From: Trichosphaerium sp. ATCC 40318
Taxonomy: Eukaryota; Discosea; Flabellinia; Trichosidae
Direction: 5' to 3'
Assembly (NCBI GenBank): GCA_038496445.1
Contig: JALMLS010000446.1
Span: 1 to 64,000 of the forward strand
Length of the DNA: 64,000 bases
The position numbers and the translations under genes are program-made. This document shows, in pieces, positions 48,704 through 60,503 of this stretch (position 1 is its first letter; each line of letters opens with the position of its first letter). Below the pieces are notes generated by a model. The model was not told the DNA's origin, did no database searches, and saw only the letters and a program-made list of their open reading frames with translations.

Positions 48704-50156
48704 ATGGAACATAGAGAGATGAAACTGTTGTTGATCATTACGACAATTTTCGCTTTGGCTTTTGCCAGCGATTTGCGTACCATCATGTTCAACGAGACAA
48801 ACATTGTTAAATTGACACTGGACGAAGTCGACGCGCTAGCTCTTGACCCAAGCATCCCTGGATTTATGGATATTACAGAGTTTCCTGACCGTAAACACGA
48901 GGTACGAACCGGCACGCGAAACAAGAAGCTGTTTTTTCATAACGACTTTTTTTTTTTGGGAAAGTTCTTTTGATTGCTCAACTCACAATTTACTTACAGG
49001 CACAACAATGCAACTACATGCCTGCACCTTCATCTGCTACACGTGGTAACGTAGTAAAGGCTTTGTTCACCCAGATTCAGGAAGAGAATGTAAAGCGTAT
49101 TGATGTGCATCTTTCAGAGTATTTTAACAGATACTACACAACTGCTGATGGTGAAGCGTCTGCCCAATGGCTTCTAGAAACTGCTCAAGGATACGCTACT
49201 GCCAATGGTAGATCAGACGTTGAGGTTAAGCGTTTCCCTCATTCATGGAGACAACCTTCAGTAATCGCCAAAATCCCTGGAACATCAAGCGAGTTTGCTC
49301 CTTATCACGTGATAATTGGCGCCCATGAAGATTCTACTGCAGGTATGCAAAGTTACTTTATTTATGCGATACGTTAGCTTTTTTTGGTTGTACCTCATAT
49401 GAGCCAAGGTGGAGCATCACGAAGAGCACCTGGTGCTTGTGATAACGGAAGCGGAAGTGCAGCTATCATGGAGGTGTTCCGTATTGTATTGAACAATGAC
49501 TTTAGACCAGAGCGTACTGTTGAATTCCATTGGTATGCTGCTGAAGAAGTTGGCCTCTACGGTAGTGCAGCTGTCGCTAATGCCTACAAAGACCAAGGTG
49601 TTTGCGTCGAAGGTACAAAAAAAGTAGGTAGCTTTTGATTAACGCTTCATTTTTAGCCATGTACAACTACGATATGGTCGCTTACTGGGCCAATAATCAA
49701 AAGAGGATTAGAGTCATTACTGACTCTGCTTTTACAGATGCTTCTTTTACTCAATTCGTTGTACGCACAATGAAGATTTTTTTCAAAGTTTTGATTTCAA
49801 TTTTGGTTCTCAAATTATTCAATGAACTTATCTCTCGTAGCGTGTTTTGATTGATGAGTATTCTGACCTTCCACAATACAACGGTGCTTATGGATACGCT
49901 GCTAGTGATCACGCTAGTTGGGCACGTGCCGGTTACAGAGCTTGTCACGCTAAAGAAAGTGGTAACTATGGACCAATCCACAGGTACTTTTTTTGTTCTT
50001 TACTTGTTGCCTGTTTTTTTAATTCTTTGTCACAGCGCAAACGATCTCCCATCAAACTTAGACTTTGAATACTCCACAGAATTCGTGAAAGTTGGTCTCG
50101 GTTGGGTATACGAGATGGGTTTCGTACCAGATAAAGCAGCTTCTGGTCCTCAATAA
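48704..50156 (+). CDS. Secreted M28-family zinc aminopeptidase
   Basis: Removes N-terminal residues from peptides outside the cell. It starts MEHREMKLLLIITTIFALAF; a second ATG at 48719 gives an even better signal peptide. The M28 zinc ligands and catalytic Glu are all visible in order: IIGAHEDS (His), GACDNGSGSA (bridging Asp), WYAAEEVGLYGS (Glu-Glu: base plus ligand), MYNYDMVAYW (Asp) and AASDHASWARAGY (His). It ends PDKAASGPQ. Five short introns. The arrangement resembles fungal leucine aminopeptidase 1 of subfamily M28E, whose substrates are free amino-terminal hydrophobic residues. It fits the carboxypeptidase at 60.8 kb as part of an extracellular or vacuolar digestion set. Confidence 0.92.
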
Positions 50157-50419
50157 ACTAGACTTTTCCACCAATCTAGACCTTTGTAATTCTTGTTCTG
50201 TGCACTTGTTTTACCCTACTTACTGTTGCCGTTGCACTTTATGTTTTGTGACACAATTGGGTATTTTCGATGAAGTGAACTGCAAGACAACACGTGTTTT
50301 GTTTCAGAAATCTATGCGTGTAAACTCTAACAGTTTTTCATTGAATGTACAGCTTTCTTTCCCTATTTTCCGCATAGTCTTGTCAATAAACAACGAAAGC
50401 AAGCAACAAGTCACTATAC

Positions 50420-51662
50420 ATGTCTACCAACCATATACTATATTATACAGCACTAAACGGTAAGCTACAGTTACTTTAGATTATTTCAAACAAACACAAT
50501 TCGCTAAACGCGTTTATAGTAAAGACCAAGCCTCAAAATAACCAACCAAAGGGTAAACAAGCAAAACAAACAAAACAAAAACCAACCGTTACCAAACCGA
50601 AAGACCCTTACGCCTACGCTGAAAACTATTGCTTCTTCTATTCATCAAACCCCTCTTCGGCTGAAGATTGGCTAAAACAACCAGAACACCTCTACTTTAG
50701 TAATCTATACCCCGTACAAGGTAATATAGCGTCAATAGGCACTAAATTACGCCTATTAGACCGAAACAACCCAAAAATAGTTAACAATCTAAAAACAATT
50801 GTAGATGCGTCAAAGAAGCCAACGTTAATAATTCCATGCGAAGGCGAAGACATGAAGTTTAATTCAACAGAGCAATACTTTCAATGGAAGAAAATGGACC
50901 ATAAAGACTCTGACGGGCGTTACATGATGACTTTAAGTCCAGCCAACGTTGCAAAGTACGGACAAGGTACGCACAGATTCACAAAAAACCAAGAAAATTA
51001 AATTAGTTTTCTTTCAGGTCGTTACCAATGGCGATCAAAGGCGAAGGCTGCTAAAGAAACTAAAGAATTCAACTTACCTTTTGATGTTGAAAAAGCTACA
51101 AGTGGTAAAAAAGTAAACAGAGGAAGACCTCAAAGGTAGTTGTCTTTTTTTTTGAAATGATCATTTGACACTTTTTGACATTTTGACACTCGTCGGTTTT
51201 AGCTGCCGTCTGTGCCTCTTTTTTTTTATTCTTTGTACTGTTTATCTCATTCCTACTACCAGAATACCTAATTGGGAGAAGATTGAAGTTGGTAGTAATG
51301 TTATGTTTAAGATTAATACTATGCTTTACGCTTTAAGAGCAAAGTTTGCTCAAGAGCCATTCCGTAAGGTTCTTCTTGATACAAAAGATATGTGGCTTAT
51401 TGAACATACTAAAAACGATTCTCAGTGGGCAGATGGTTATAATGGTAAGAGTTGTGAATATTCTTCTTTTTTTCTCTTCTCCTGCAACTTTGGTTCGCTC
51501 ATTTCTTTTGTGTCTGTAGGCGTTGGCTTGAATTATTTGGGTAAACTACTTATGCATGTAAGAGAAGAGATTGTTACTGGAACACAAAAACCAATACCTG
51601 CTGATAATAACCTTAATAAGCAAATGAAAGAGTTGCTTCCTAAAATCTATAGTGTACAATAA
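50420..51662 (+). CDS. NADAR-domain (YbiA-like) protein
   Basis: A short first exon, MSTNHILYYTALN, is joined to a Lys/Gln-rich linker (KGKQAKQTKQKPTVTK) and then the NADAR domain. Motifs: YCFFYSSN, YFSNLYPVQGNIA, MKFNSTEQYFQWKKM, NVAKYGQGRYQW, NVMFKINTMLYALRAKF, VLLDTKDMWLIEHTKNDSQW, then GVGLNYLGKLLMHVREEI. It ends LLPKIYSVQ. NADAR proteins are N-glycosidases acting on ADP-ribose derivatives, or in bacteria on riboflavin-pathway intermediates, in damage repair or nucleotide signalling. Here the Asn/Glu of the EQYFQ motif and the terminal W-G-x-G region are retained, so activity is plausible. Two short introns. Confidence 0.85.
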
Positions 51663-51802
51663 ATGTTGTAAAAATACCAACACTAGTTGTGTACATTTAC
51701 AATTTTGATTAGTCGACAGACTTTACGTATTTGTTGTGTGACACAAATGACGTTTAAGTCATTTTGCTACCCTTTAGTAGTGTCAGTTCTTGTTTACTAA
51801 AC

Positions 51803-54729
51803 ATGGCAAGGCCCGTTGAGGATAAAGATGAGTTGTACGATAAAATACACGTAATATTAAACGATCGCCAGCCACCACTTCGCGGTATGTACAAGGATAT
51901 TGGCGGAGAGCTACTAGAGAGTACGTCATCCATAATTTCACGCGTTGTACAGCTATTACAGCGTTAGTTTCACAATTTACCAAACTTTTTTCTTAATCAC
52001 GTGATTTTGTTTACAACACGCGTGTATACTGTTCTTATATCCTTTTAAGATCTACGACGATTTTTAAGCATTTTCGAAGGTACTTTCTTGATTTTTCTCG
52101 CATCCTTTGACATGTTAAAGTGCAAGCGTCAAATGTTGAGTTTCTAGAGGAGATATACAATGATATACAAGCAGTAAGAGGTTTATTTAAAAATCGTCCA
52201 TATTTTATAAATTAGGATACATGTTCTGACGTTCTTTAGGTAACAGACTGGGTAAGCAGAGATGAATCTAAGTTTGGTACTATGCAGGAAGAGTACGCTA
52301 CATTTCTTGTACGATTCGGATCATTCATCACGAAAAATGTGCTGTTGACACTGTATAGAAACACACTGAAAAGATTTGCGGTTTAATCAAAACGTGCGCT
52401 TTGGCTGATGTAATTTTTTTTGACATTCTTTAGATACAAAGAATCTTCCGAAGATGGCGAAACAAGTTCTTTTACTGGCATTTCAAGGCATGATTAAATG
52501 TTTTATATAATTGTTAATAGCTGTAGGAAGGAAGCACAAGCCCTGTTTGGTGCGTGAATACGCTGATAGGCTTTTCGGCGTAAATCACCAACTTTTCTTA
52601 GAGCATCACGTGATAACGAATATAAAAAGCGCTAAAATAATTTACTGGTACCGTAATGGCTAAATGAAGTTTTTATATTAATGAAATGATAAATTAGGAT
52701 CGACAAGGATACTGAAAGAAACATTAAAGGTGTAAAGGATCTTAGCCTTAACCAACTAACAAAAAAAAAAAATAGATATCAAGTTTATAACAGAACGTAA
52801 TCCTACTACAGTCTTTTTTTGTGTACCTGCTTTTGAAGATGTGCGTAATGTCCCCCTCTGAAACTTGTGTCATAAATATTTGTTAGGTTGTTTTGGCGTT
52901 GTCACCCCACAAGAAGTTGCTTACAAATTCAGTTGGTACATACTACTAAAATTCTATTTTTATCAGTTGTTCATGTTCTTCAAAGGAAGGATTCGAATTA
53001 TAGTACCTGGAGAGGATAAAGCAGGACCAATAAAGTATGGAAATTTATTATTAAAGACACTGACAAGCATAAAAGGAGGATGATCACAGCAATGTTCACA
53101 CGAGGAATTCTGGTAATAACTGAACAACAAACAAATCACTTTTTTTTAATTTTACCTAACAAACTTAAACAGCTGCCTACAATTGTCAAAGTATATAAAC
53201 CTGAGTACGAAATAAATCTATTATTAACATAATTTACATTAATAGTATTAAAATAGGTCCACAAAAACTCTTGTAAAGGTTGGTCAATGAGTTCTATGTT
53301 GTACTTACGAAAAAATAATGAAAACAAAATAGGACATAAGCAAAGCTTCCTTACTTTCAATGAGAAGGGTATTCAACTTACCCACTGATACGTTATGAAC
53401 TTATAAAACGTTTAGTCGACAGTCACTAGACCTGGTATAACCCACAGATTACGTTCAATTCAAACCTTTGCTGAAATGTACACTGTTTTGTGGATCGGAC
53501 TTGAAGACAAGGTATACATTCTTTCAACACTAAAGACTTTTATAACCATTCATAGGAAGTAGTCACAACTCTGTTGGATGCAGGTATTTATGTTGATATA
53601 CGAAACGCTGATGATGATCAAATTCGAGCGCATTTAAGACAGCTGGCGCGTCAGTATTCAGATTCAAATAAATTGAAAATTGTACGTTGCTTATAAGCAT
53701 GCTCCATAATAATACGAAAAAAAAAATTGATTTGGATGTAGGTTTTCTTCGTTGACGATAAGAGTGACGAGGAGGATATTATTAATTTGTTACAGTCTCC
53801 TCTATTGCGACGACATAAAAGAGTAACATATATGTTTCATTATGCTGATTTTTATTCTCCTATCCTTCAAACACTCACAGATAGAGGCATTGAAGAAGTT
53901 ACAACATTTATTTCTTTGATATCAAAAATTACGGATACAATACAAAAAGAAAGCTCACTTGATGATCCACAATTATTCTTGCCAGATAAACAAGAACGTA
54001 CGATACACTCTCTACTAATAGGTGTGTTAACCATCATTAATTAATACAATATAATAGAGACGACAAAGGGCAAGAAAGTTACTTTTGTGTTAAGAAAAAT
54101 CACATGTAAAAATTTAAAGATTGCAGACTTAGGTATGGACAGAATAGAGGTTTATGTAACAAATGTCAAAGTTTTAACCTATTATTTAAATAGAGTCTTC
54201 TGATCCATATTTGCGTTTGAAACTCGGAGAGAGTGCTTTTAAATCACCAGTACAATTCAGAACACTCTTCCCAGAGTGGAAAGATTTGTCTTTTGAATTG
54301 TACGCACTATCCTTGTCTTACAATCTATGTTCACTTACCTTTAAATCTATAGTCATTGCATTACCCACAATACCTTGCGAATAGATATTTGGGATAAAGA
54401 CTATGGCAAAGCAGATGATCACTTAGGTATTTACAACTTAAGTTTCGCATGATTCTTTTCTACTGTTAACACTCTTTGAAGGGTTTTATCAGATCAAAAT
54501 ATCAGATATTATAGCACAACATAGTGAAAAGAATCCATTAAACCCTCTCAATGTTGGTCCAATAAAGGCAGTAGGTGCTATCAAGAACCTCATTCCGGAT
54601 GCTATCACTCCTCATTTAAGAAAAAAATGGAGTAGTGGTGATATACCAGTTCAACCTTTGAATGATAAGCATACAGTCCGAGGCACTATTTGTATTGATG
54701 CTGAATTCACCTATGGAGATAGACTTTAG
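51803..54729 (+). CDS. Long unclassified gene with C-terminal C2-like domain
   Basis: It starts MARPVEDKDELYDKIHVILN. Exons continue LLENLRRFLSIFEVQASNVE, FGTMQEEYATFLVRFGSFI, LPKMAKQVLLLAFQ, GRKHKPCLVREYADRLF, RIDKDTERNIKDIKFITERN, GRIRIIVPGEDKAGPIKYGN, GITHRLRSIQTFAEMYTVLW and GIYVDIRNADDDQIRAHL. Next come FFVDDKSDEEDIINLLQSPL, a helical stretch, and a C2-like end with SSDPYLRLKLGE, IDIWDKDYGKADDHLG and TICIDAEFTYGDRL. Several junctions near 52380, 52488 (possible GC donor) and 53100-53400 are unresolved, so it may be two genes. The first 150 residues are helical. A membrane-trafficking regulator would suit a C2 end but is only a guess. Confidence 0.5.
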
Positions 54730-55437
54730 TCAATAAGAACCTTCTTAACGAACTTGTCCGAATAAAGCAACCTAAAAGAAAAAACTCTAGAGTTTGTTTT
54801 CACTTTTTCACAATTCATAACTGCGTAGTTTTAAACTGATGAATGCGAGTGAATTAATATGTATTAAGACCACATACACTACCATTTAAACTAGAACAGC
54901 AACTAGAAGGTTTGGATAAAAAAGAAACTAGTACCCAAGAAAAATCAATCTCAAACACTACTAGATAAATAGTCCCGACGTTTGTTTAAATACCTTTTCG
55001 CCTTGTTTTTAAGAAAGGAAGTTGTAATTTTCTCAGTTCTTTATGGGTTCAACCCGTAGTGTTTTGCCAAGTTTACCCAGCAAATACCCGATATTGTGTA
55101 TGAGCTATTACATTGCCTATATACTACAAGATAGCTTCAAACAAATTTATACAGATGCATGAAAATCTATCAGTGGGTGACACTCTCCCAGCTCGCCTCC
55201 GTTCACTGAGTATTCTTTAAAATTGGCATTCAGAGATTAGTTTTAACGGGTCAATGGTGAATTCAAAAAAATAGTGGTAACAGGCCTGTTACTCGCGAAA
55301 GATAGCAACTTTGTTTTTTAGGACAAAAAAAAGGGAAATTTCATTGTTTTTGGTTTTCCGTACTAAGTAATAACATCTGACAACTGACAACAACTGCTCC
55401 TTATCAACAACTTCTCGTAGGTTCTGACATAGTTGGT
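54730..55437. other. Spacer, no gene seen
   Basis: About 700 bp with frequent stops in all frames on both strands. No motif was recognised. Confidence 0.5.
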
Positions 55438-55898
55438 ATGGCTGAGCGTAATTGCAAACGCAAAAGAACGAGAATAACAAGGAGTGTGCACAATAATTTC
55501 CACTGAGGTTTTTAACGTTCGTTCTGACTAGTTGCTAGGTATGACACGTAATAAGCGTGAGACTGAACCAGAGTACGTTTTACCACTCACAGCTTTTTTT
55601 TTGGTCCGTTTCGTTAATCAATCTGTTACTTCTATTTTGACATTACCTAAGCGATTCAGACTCTTCACCACCAAAAAAGCGTAAAATATCTAAAAACACC
55701 TAAACGGGAGGCCAAAACAACAAAATGACGCCTAGAATTTACGCCAAGTACGTTTGTAACGGTTTTTAACCTCAACATTTGTTAATTCGCCTATTATCGC
55801 TTCTGTTGACTTTTTTGATAGCATCGAGTGACGAAGAGCCACCACAGAAAAAACAAAAACTGACACCTTTCAAAAAATATTTATTTTACACACTGTAA
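55438..55898 (+). CDS. Small basic protein with two KKxK clusters
   Basis: Five tiny exons join in phase: MAERNCKRKRTRITRS, MTRNKRETEPD, DSDSSPPKKQ, FTPT and SSDEEPPQKKQKLTPFKK, ending YLFYTL at TAA 55896. The protein is about 65 residues, with an acidic-serine patch before each Pro-Pro-x-Lys-Lys cluster. This is a repeated SSxxEPPxKKxK-like unit resembling nuclear-localisation signals with casein-kinase sites. One exon is only 12 nt. If that microexon is skipped the frame stops at KRKISKNT. No family is recognised. A chromatin or RNA-associated nuclear protein is likely from composition only. Confidence 0.45.
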
Positions 55899-56123
55899 CG
55901 GCGTGACTTATCACTTAAGCTTCTCATGACGTTGCATTGCACTGTAAGGTTGTTTTTCAGTTAGTGACAATTGTTTTGTGGATGCTATGTAAACATCCCT
56001 TGTAATTTTTCAATCAACCATATTTTTTTTTCACCATTTTCTTGCATTCTATTTTGCCTGTTTAGCTTTTTACGTGTATTAATCTTACCTTGTTTTAGAT
56101 GAGGTTAATACTCTCAACATACC

Positions 56124-57905
56124 GTGGGCGAAAAATTGTTGAATTTAACAAAGCACAGCGATTCATGCCAGATGCAAAAAATAGCGATTCACTTTGGCCA
56201 TAAGCCTGCTCCAAAGCTCGAACATCCGTACTATGTAGCATCATCAAAGTGGGCAACTAGCTTGTTCAGTAAACATGATACCATTCGAAAACTTTTTGAA
56301 AAAGACAGTTTGAAGGAGATAACACGTATTGTGTGTGACAACGTTCAACAAATCTTCGTTAATTTGGGCTATTGTTTGGCAGAGATATGCTCGTACATTG
56401 TTTTTTTTTTGTCAGGTTTTTTGTTTGCTGTTATAGACTTGACTAACTATTTTTCGATTAGATGAAACACTGAAGGCTGCCAGAGAGTATCATGAAGCTA
56501 AACTATTGGACCCAGAGGACCTCTGATAATAATTCAGAAAGTGTATAATATCAGTTTCTGGTGATAGCGTTGATAGCTTGAAGCAAACCGAAGATTATCA
56601 AAAGTACATGGCAGATATTAGAATTATAGATAAGGCTATCGAAGCATCTCCTAAAAAGCAGATTGAAAAAGAAGGCGACCTAGGGCTCACAAAAATAACG
56701 TAGACCCTTCTACAATGGCAGGAGTGTACGTTATTCTTTTTTTTTTAACATTACTGACACTGTTTTAAGAGATGGCTGAATACAGTGTTATTACTCAAAG
56801 ACTTCTTCATTTCAACAATGGTTCATGGGATAACGGCGTTTAGTATGCTATTGAGTCACTAGATGAGAAGGGCAAATATCGCATTGGCTCTCTGGTTACT
56901 ATGGTGATGAAATGGGTTTCTTAACTGTTGTCGGCAGATTGTTAGGCTATGTTAGCCACTCCAGAGGTAGTATTAAGTTGGTGGCTGTGAAACCAATACC
57001 ACCGAGCTTCAAGTAAGTAAACACATGCTCCTTTATTTCGCATAATTTACTTTTATTTAGAAACAGATTGGTACATTAGCAGTAGGCCATTATGAGTTCT
57101 TGGTGTCTTGGCAATTCAGTAAAGGATATAACTACGCAAATGGAACACCTTTCAAAAGAGACCTTAGTTCTTTAGATAAACGGTTTACCGAAAACGAAAA
57201 AAACATGCAAAGAACTGACCAACAAATTGGATGATACACAGAAAACATGCAAAAAACTTGTACATGAAAACAAAGAATTGAACAACGAATTGGAATAAAA
57301 ATGGGCTGACTATCAGAGAAAACAAAGGAGGAAAATAAAGCACACTATGAATTGCTGAAACAGGAGTATGCAGTGAAGTATAAACAAGTGATTGAAGAGC
57401 TCCGACAACTGCATGATAGACACAGAACATTTTCAAGGTCTTGGTGCGTTAAACTTGTTCTTTTTTAATAGATGCTGACTTTATACTTTAGATTACGTAC
57501 ATATTTACACTGTTACTACATGTCCACTCTTTATCAGTATGATACAGAAGAAGAATCTGGCTGCAAAATGTTGAGTCACTTTCTCAGCATGTCGCCTGGA
57601 ATTGGGTTGGAATCCTATTGTTATTCAACGTGCAATAACACCACAAAAACTGCTTGGTAGTGGTTCGGCAAAAGTGTACTCCATTCCAATCTCAGTGACA
57701 TTGTTTGAGTCAAGCAACCTGTTGATGAAAACAACAATGTTCTCATGGCTATCAAGGTATTTAAGGGGGCAGTAGTTGCCTTCTTAATGCCAGAGTGGAA
57801 AGCATACGGTAGAACACGAGATAAATATGCTCAAAGCAATCAAGGCTGCTAACGTTCCAATTGTTCCTAATTTGGTAGAAACCACATTTTACCGGCGTTT
57901 GTAAG
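56124..57905 (+). pseudogene. Decayed gene with coiled coil and protein-kinase-like N-lobe
   Basis: Coding text is clear but broken. In order: KHDTIRKLFEKDSLKEITRI; KAAREYHEAKLLDPEDL; VDSLKQTEDYQKYMADI; YSVITQRLLHFNNGSWDNG with an in-frame TAG at about 56841; a coiled coil (CKELTNKLDDTQKTCKKL) with an in-frame TAA and a frameshift at about 57300; then a kinase-like lobe. The glycine loop PQKLLGSGSAKVYS, the beta-3 lysine strand VLMAIKVFKGAV and the alpha-C helix EHEINMLKAIKAANVP each lie in a different frame, so at least two frameshifts separate them (about 57710 and 57815). The C-lobe is absent. The domain order resembles effector-like or repeat-family proteins ending in kinases, but no family name is justified. 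Confidence 0.6.
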
Positions 57906-58143
57906 CGAGACGTAGTTGCCCAACTAACTAGGGGTTAGCATAAGAACAACTTTCGGCGAGTAGCAAGTCCTAAGTGTAAAACGTCTTGGTTTTATTTTGT
58001 CATTGTTGTATTATTCAGTATATACCAGAACGGCTAAAAAGACAATTGTCTTAAGTATCAATTAACTAAAACACAGCAACATAGCGGCCTTATCTGCGCC
58101 CCGAAAGTCAACCCCAGACAATAAAACTAAAAGACAACACTCA

Positions 58144-58672
58144 ATGGCAAGTGTTGGTGATAAAGTCCCAATGACAATAGGTAAAATAGCTACAGCTGCC
58201 AATATGAAGACTATTCAAAGCTAAAATACGCCAATCTAAAAAGCACGATCAAGTTGAAGCCTGTAAAAAAGCTCTTGACAAAGAACTAGCAGGATTGACT
58301 CTAAAACAATGTGAAGGTAAAAACCTCAACTTACAATATGTTAAATCACATATCACGTGTTGCTATTATTCTCTACGAGCATAAGACATTTAATCCAATA
58401 GTTTTTAAGCTTAACAAAATGTTTCATCTTTAATTTCGTGCCATATTGGCATGACGTGTTAACACGTGGCGCCTGTCTTTTTATTTTTTGGTGAAGAGTT
58501 GATAGTTTCTTTCTAGCTCTTGTACGGATGGTGTTCAAGGACAATCAACTTGAAGTTGCCGTGGAATGCTCACTATATTGCTCTGAAGGCAAGGACAAAT
58601 TTGTTGCCCACATGAAGAAATGCATGAATCTCCACGAGTTCAAAAAACTTGATGGTAGTCTATTGTAATACA
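58144..58672 (+). pseudogene. Gene fragment next to the kinase-like pseudogene
   Basis: Two stretches read as coding: KVPMTIGKIATAANMKTIQS, then in another frame RQSKKHDQVEACKKALDKEL and AGLTLKQCE. An intron follows to LVRMVFKDNQLEVAVECSLY and KKCMNLHEFKKLDG. A frame break lies near 58222. It may be the far end of the same decayed gene, or a separate relic. No downstream partner exon was found. Function unknown. Confidence 0.35.
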
Positions 58673-58923
58673 CCTGTAGATTAGTGGTGTAACAGCCGTT
58701 TTAGTAAACCCAATAGTGGTATCTAAGCCCGTCTTTGTTTGCAAACTGCAGATTAGGGTTAGCTTAATTCCACCTGATTGATGTTTACACGCCGTTGATA
58801 CGCGTGCAGATATCTCAATCAACAGAAAACTCGTAAGAAAAGTTGTCATTTCATTCTATTTGTGCTCAACGATTGTGTAATCGGACTTTTACAGAGTTGT
58901 TTAATGAGGGGATGCTTGGGATA

Positions 58924-59102
58924 GTATGCTATAAAAAGCATACACTTCCTAGCAATCAAAGATGTTTCAAAAGGCCTTCTTGTACACTATTACTTTGTAT
59001 TTGATAACGTACATTTGTGTAGCACTTTTCAAAAACCAGCAGTGCTACACTTCAAGGTGTTCGAGAAGCAGTGCTTCTTTTCTGTTCAGTGAAACATCTT
59101 TG
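58924..59102. repeat. Cluster of nested inverted repeats
   Basis: Four inverted repeats lie within 180 bp. GTATGCT/AGCATAC sits at 58924-58943 with a 6-nt loop. An outer 13-bp pair, CAAAGATGTTTCA (58957-58969) with TGAAACATCTTTG (59090-59102), encloses GTGTAGCACT/AGTGCTACAC at 59017-59050 and AGAAGCA/TGCTTCT at 59064-59078. All arms are perfect. The block ends about 55 bp before the PB1-UBA start codon. A structured RNA, a MITE-like element or a regulatory structure are all possible. Confidence 0.7.
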
Positions 59103-59158
59103 TGTTGCACTAGGCAATATTGTTGATCAAAATTCAAAAAACCAACAACTATAACAGC

Positions 59159-60503
59159 ATGTCTCAACAACAAAAACAACTACATATTAAAGCAAACTAC
59201 ATGAACCTATGGAAGCGTTTAACTGTAGAAAGAGAAGGACTTACATTTTCTAAACTAATTGCTAAGTTATCTTCTCAATTCGGTGACAATTACAGAAATC
59301 AAGACAAACGTTATATGTATGCCGACAACGAAGGGCATAAAATATCGGTAAGAAAAAAAATCAACCTCCCTGCGGATCTTTGTAGACTTTTCTACAGAGT
59401 TCTTGGAGGTGTTATCGAAATTTGTTCTGACATTGCTATTTAGTTGTGTTGTAATGATGATCTATATGAAGCTCTATTTGTAACTGGTGTAAGTACACTA
59501 TACGTGTTTGCTATACCTGTATTTGATTTTGGAAGCGCTACAATAGCCCCAAAGGTATATCTTAGTTTTTTTAACTCTGCTATCATTGCTTAATTATTGA
59601 CCCGTCACTAGTATGGATACAATCCGGTCGATAAACTAATAAGTGAACTAAGTGTTGTTGTCAACGAATCAGCTAAAAAAGTCATTGAGCGCAATGTTAC
59701 TCCAATGCTAAGGTACTTAAACAAAAGTTCAAAAAAGCCTATGTAAGATTTAAGAATCTAATCGTAATTCAGGGAGTTTCACAAGAAGCAAGAAAATGAG
59801 GTAAAAAATCTGTGTGAAAAAATCATAGAGACAGCTTCAGAACTCATTGAAAGCGATGACTTAAAGGTTGTAGCAATGGGACGTAACTTATTGCAAGAAT
59901 CGCTTGAGCACGTCGGTGATGGGTCAGCAAGTTTCAAACTTGCATGCGCGCATAGTCGTCTCAGAAACAAACAAGCAGCACTGGATACTTTAGCCTTGAG
60001 TGTTCAAAATGGATTTAAAGACGCTACGCTACTCAAAAACCACGCTGATATGGTATCTCTCAAGTACGGTTTACAAGTCACGTGATTTATTCGTTTAACA
60101 ACTGTAATAGGAGCGACCAATCTACATAAGATGTCTTAAGCGGGTCAGTGAGTACAATAACGCTGAGGCAGTTTTTGGAACTTTTTGCAATCGCAAACCT
60201 CCTGCTGTCATTACAGAGGACGTTGTAGTACCGAAGGTTGAGGCACCTAGGACAAGTTTTCATGCTAATGTACCGCGTACTGTTGACATGGCTGCAAGAG
60301 CTCGTGTACTTGGTGATATAAAAGCCAACGCCTCTGGAACACAGCCTTCAGAAGAGTTGATGGCTTCAACTGTTCTTGAAAAAGCACTTGTCGTGCTAGC
60401 TTCAAATGGATTTACAGATAGGAAGAGAAACATTCAAGCTCTTGTGCAAGGCAAGATGAATGTTCCAGCTGCGATTCAAATTCTATTAGAAGAATTAAAC
60501 TAA
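59159..60503 (+). CDS. PB1- and UBA-domain protein (p62/NBR1-like architecture)
   Basis: It starts MSQQQKQLHIKANYMNLWKR. Residues 20-85 fit a PB1 domain: LWKRLTVEREGLTFSKL, a long helix, then KRYMYADNEGHKIS and, after an intron, LCCNDDLYEAL (the acidic OPCA-type end). The middle (VVNESAKKVIERNVTPMLRE, KLACAHSRLRNKQAALDTLA) is helical with one TPR-like unit. The C-terminus is a UBA domain: LEKALVVLASNGFTDRKRNI, then QALVQGKMNVPAAIQILLEE, with the NGF loop and the closing LL. It ends at TAA 60501. PB1 plus UBA is the arrangement of selective-autophagy receptors. An LIR motif was not identified, and no ZZ domain is present, so that function is inference. Confidence 0.72.

Noticed and set aside
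55289-55480. Minus-strand 63-codon hydrophobic frame
   Set aside because: No supporting exon or motif, and it lies opposite the start of the small basic gene.
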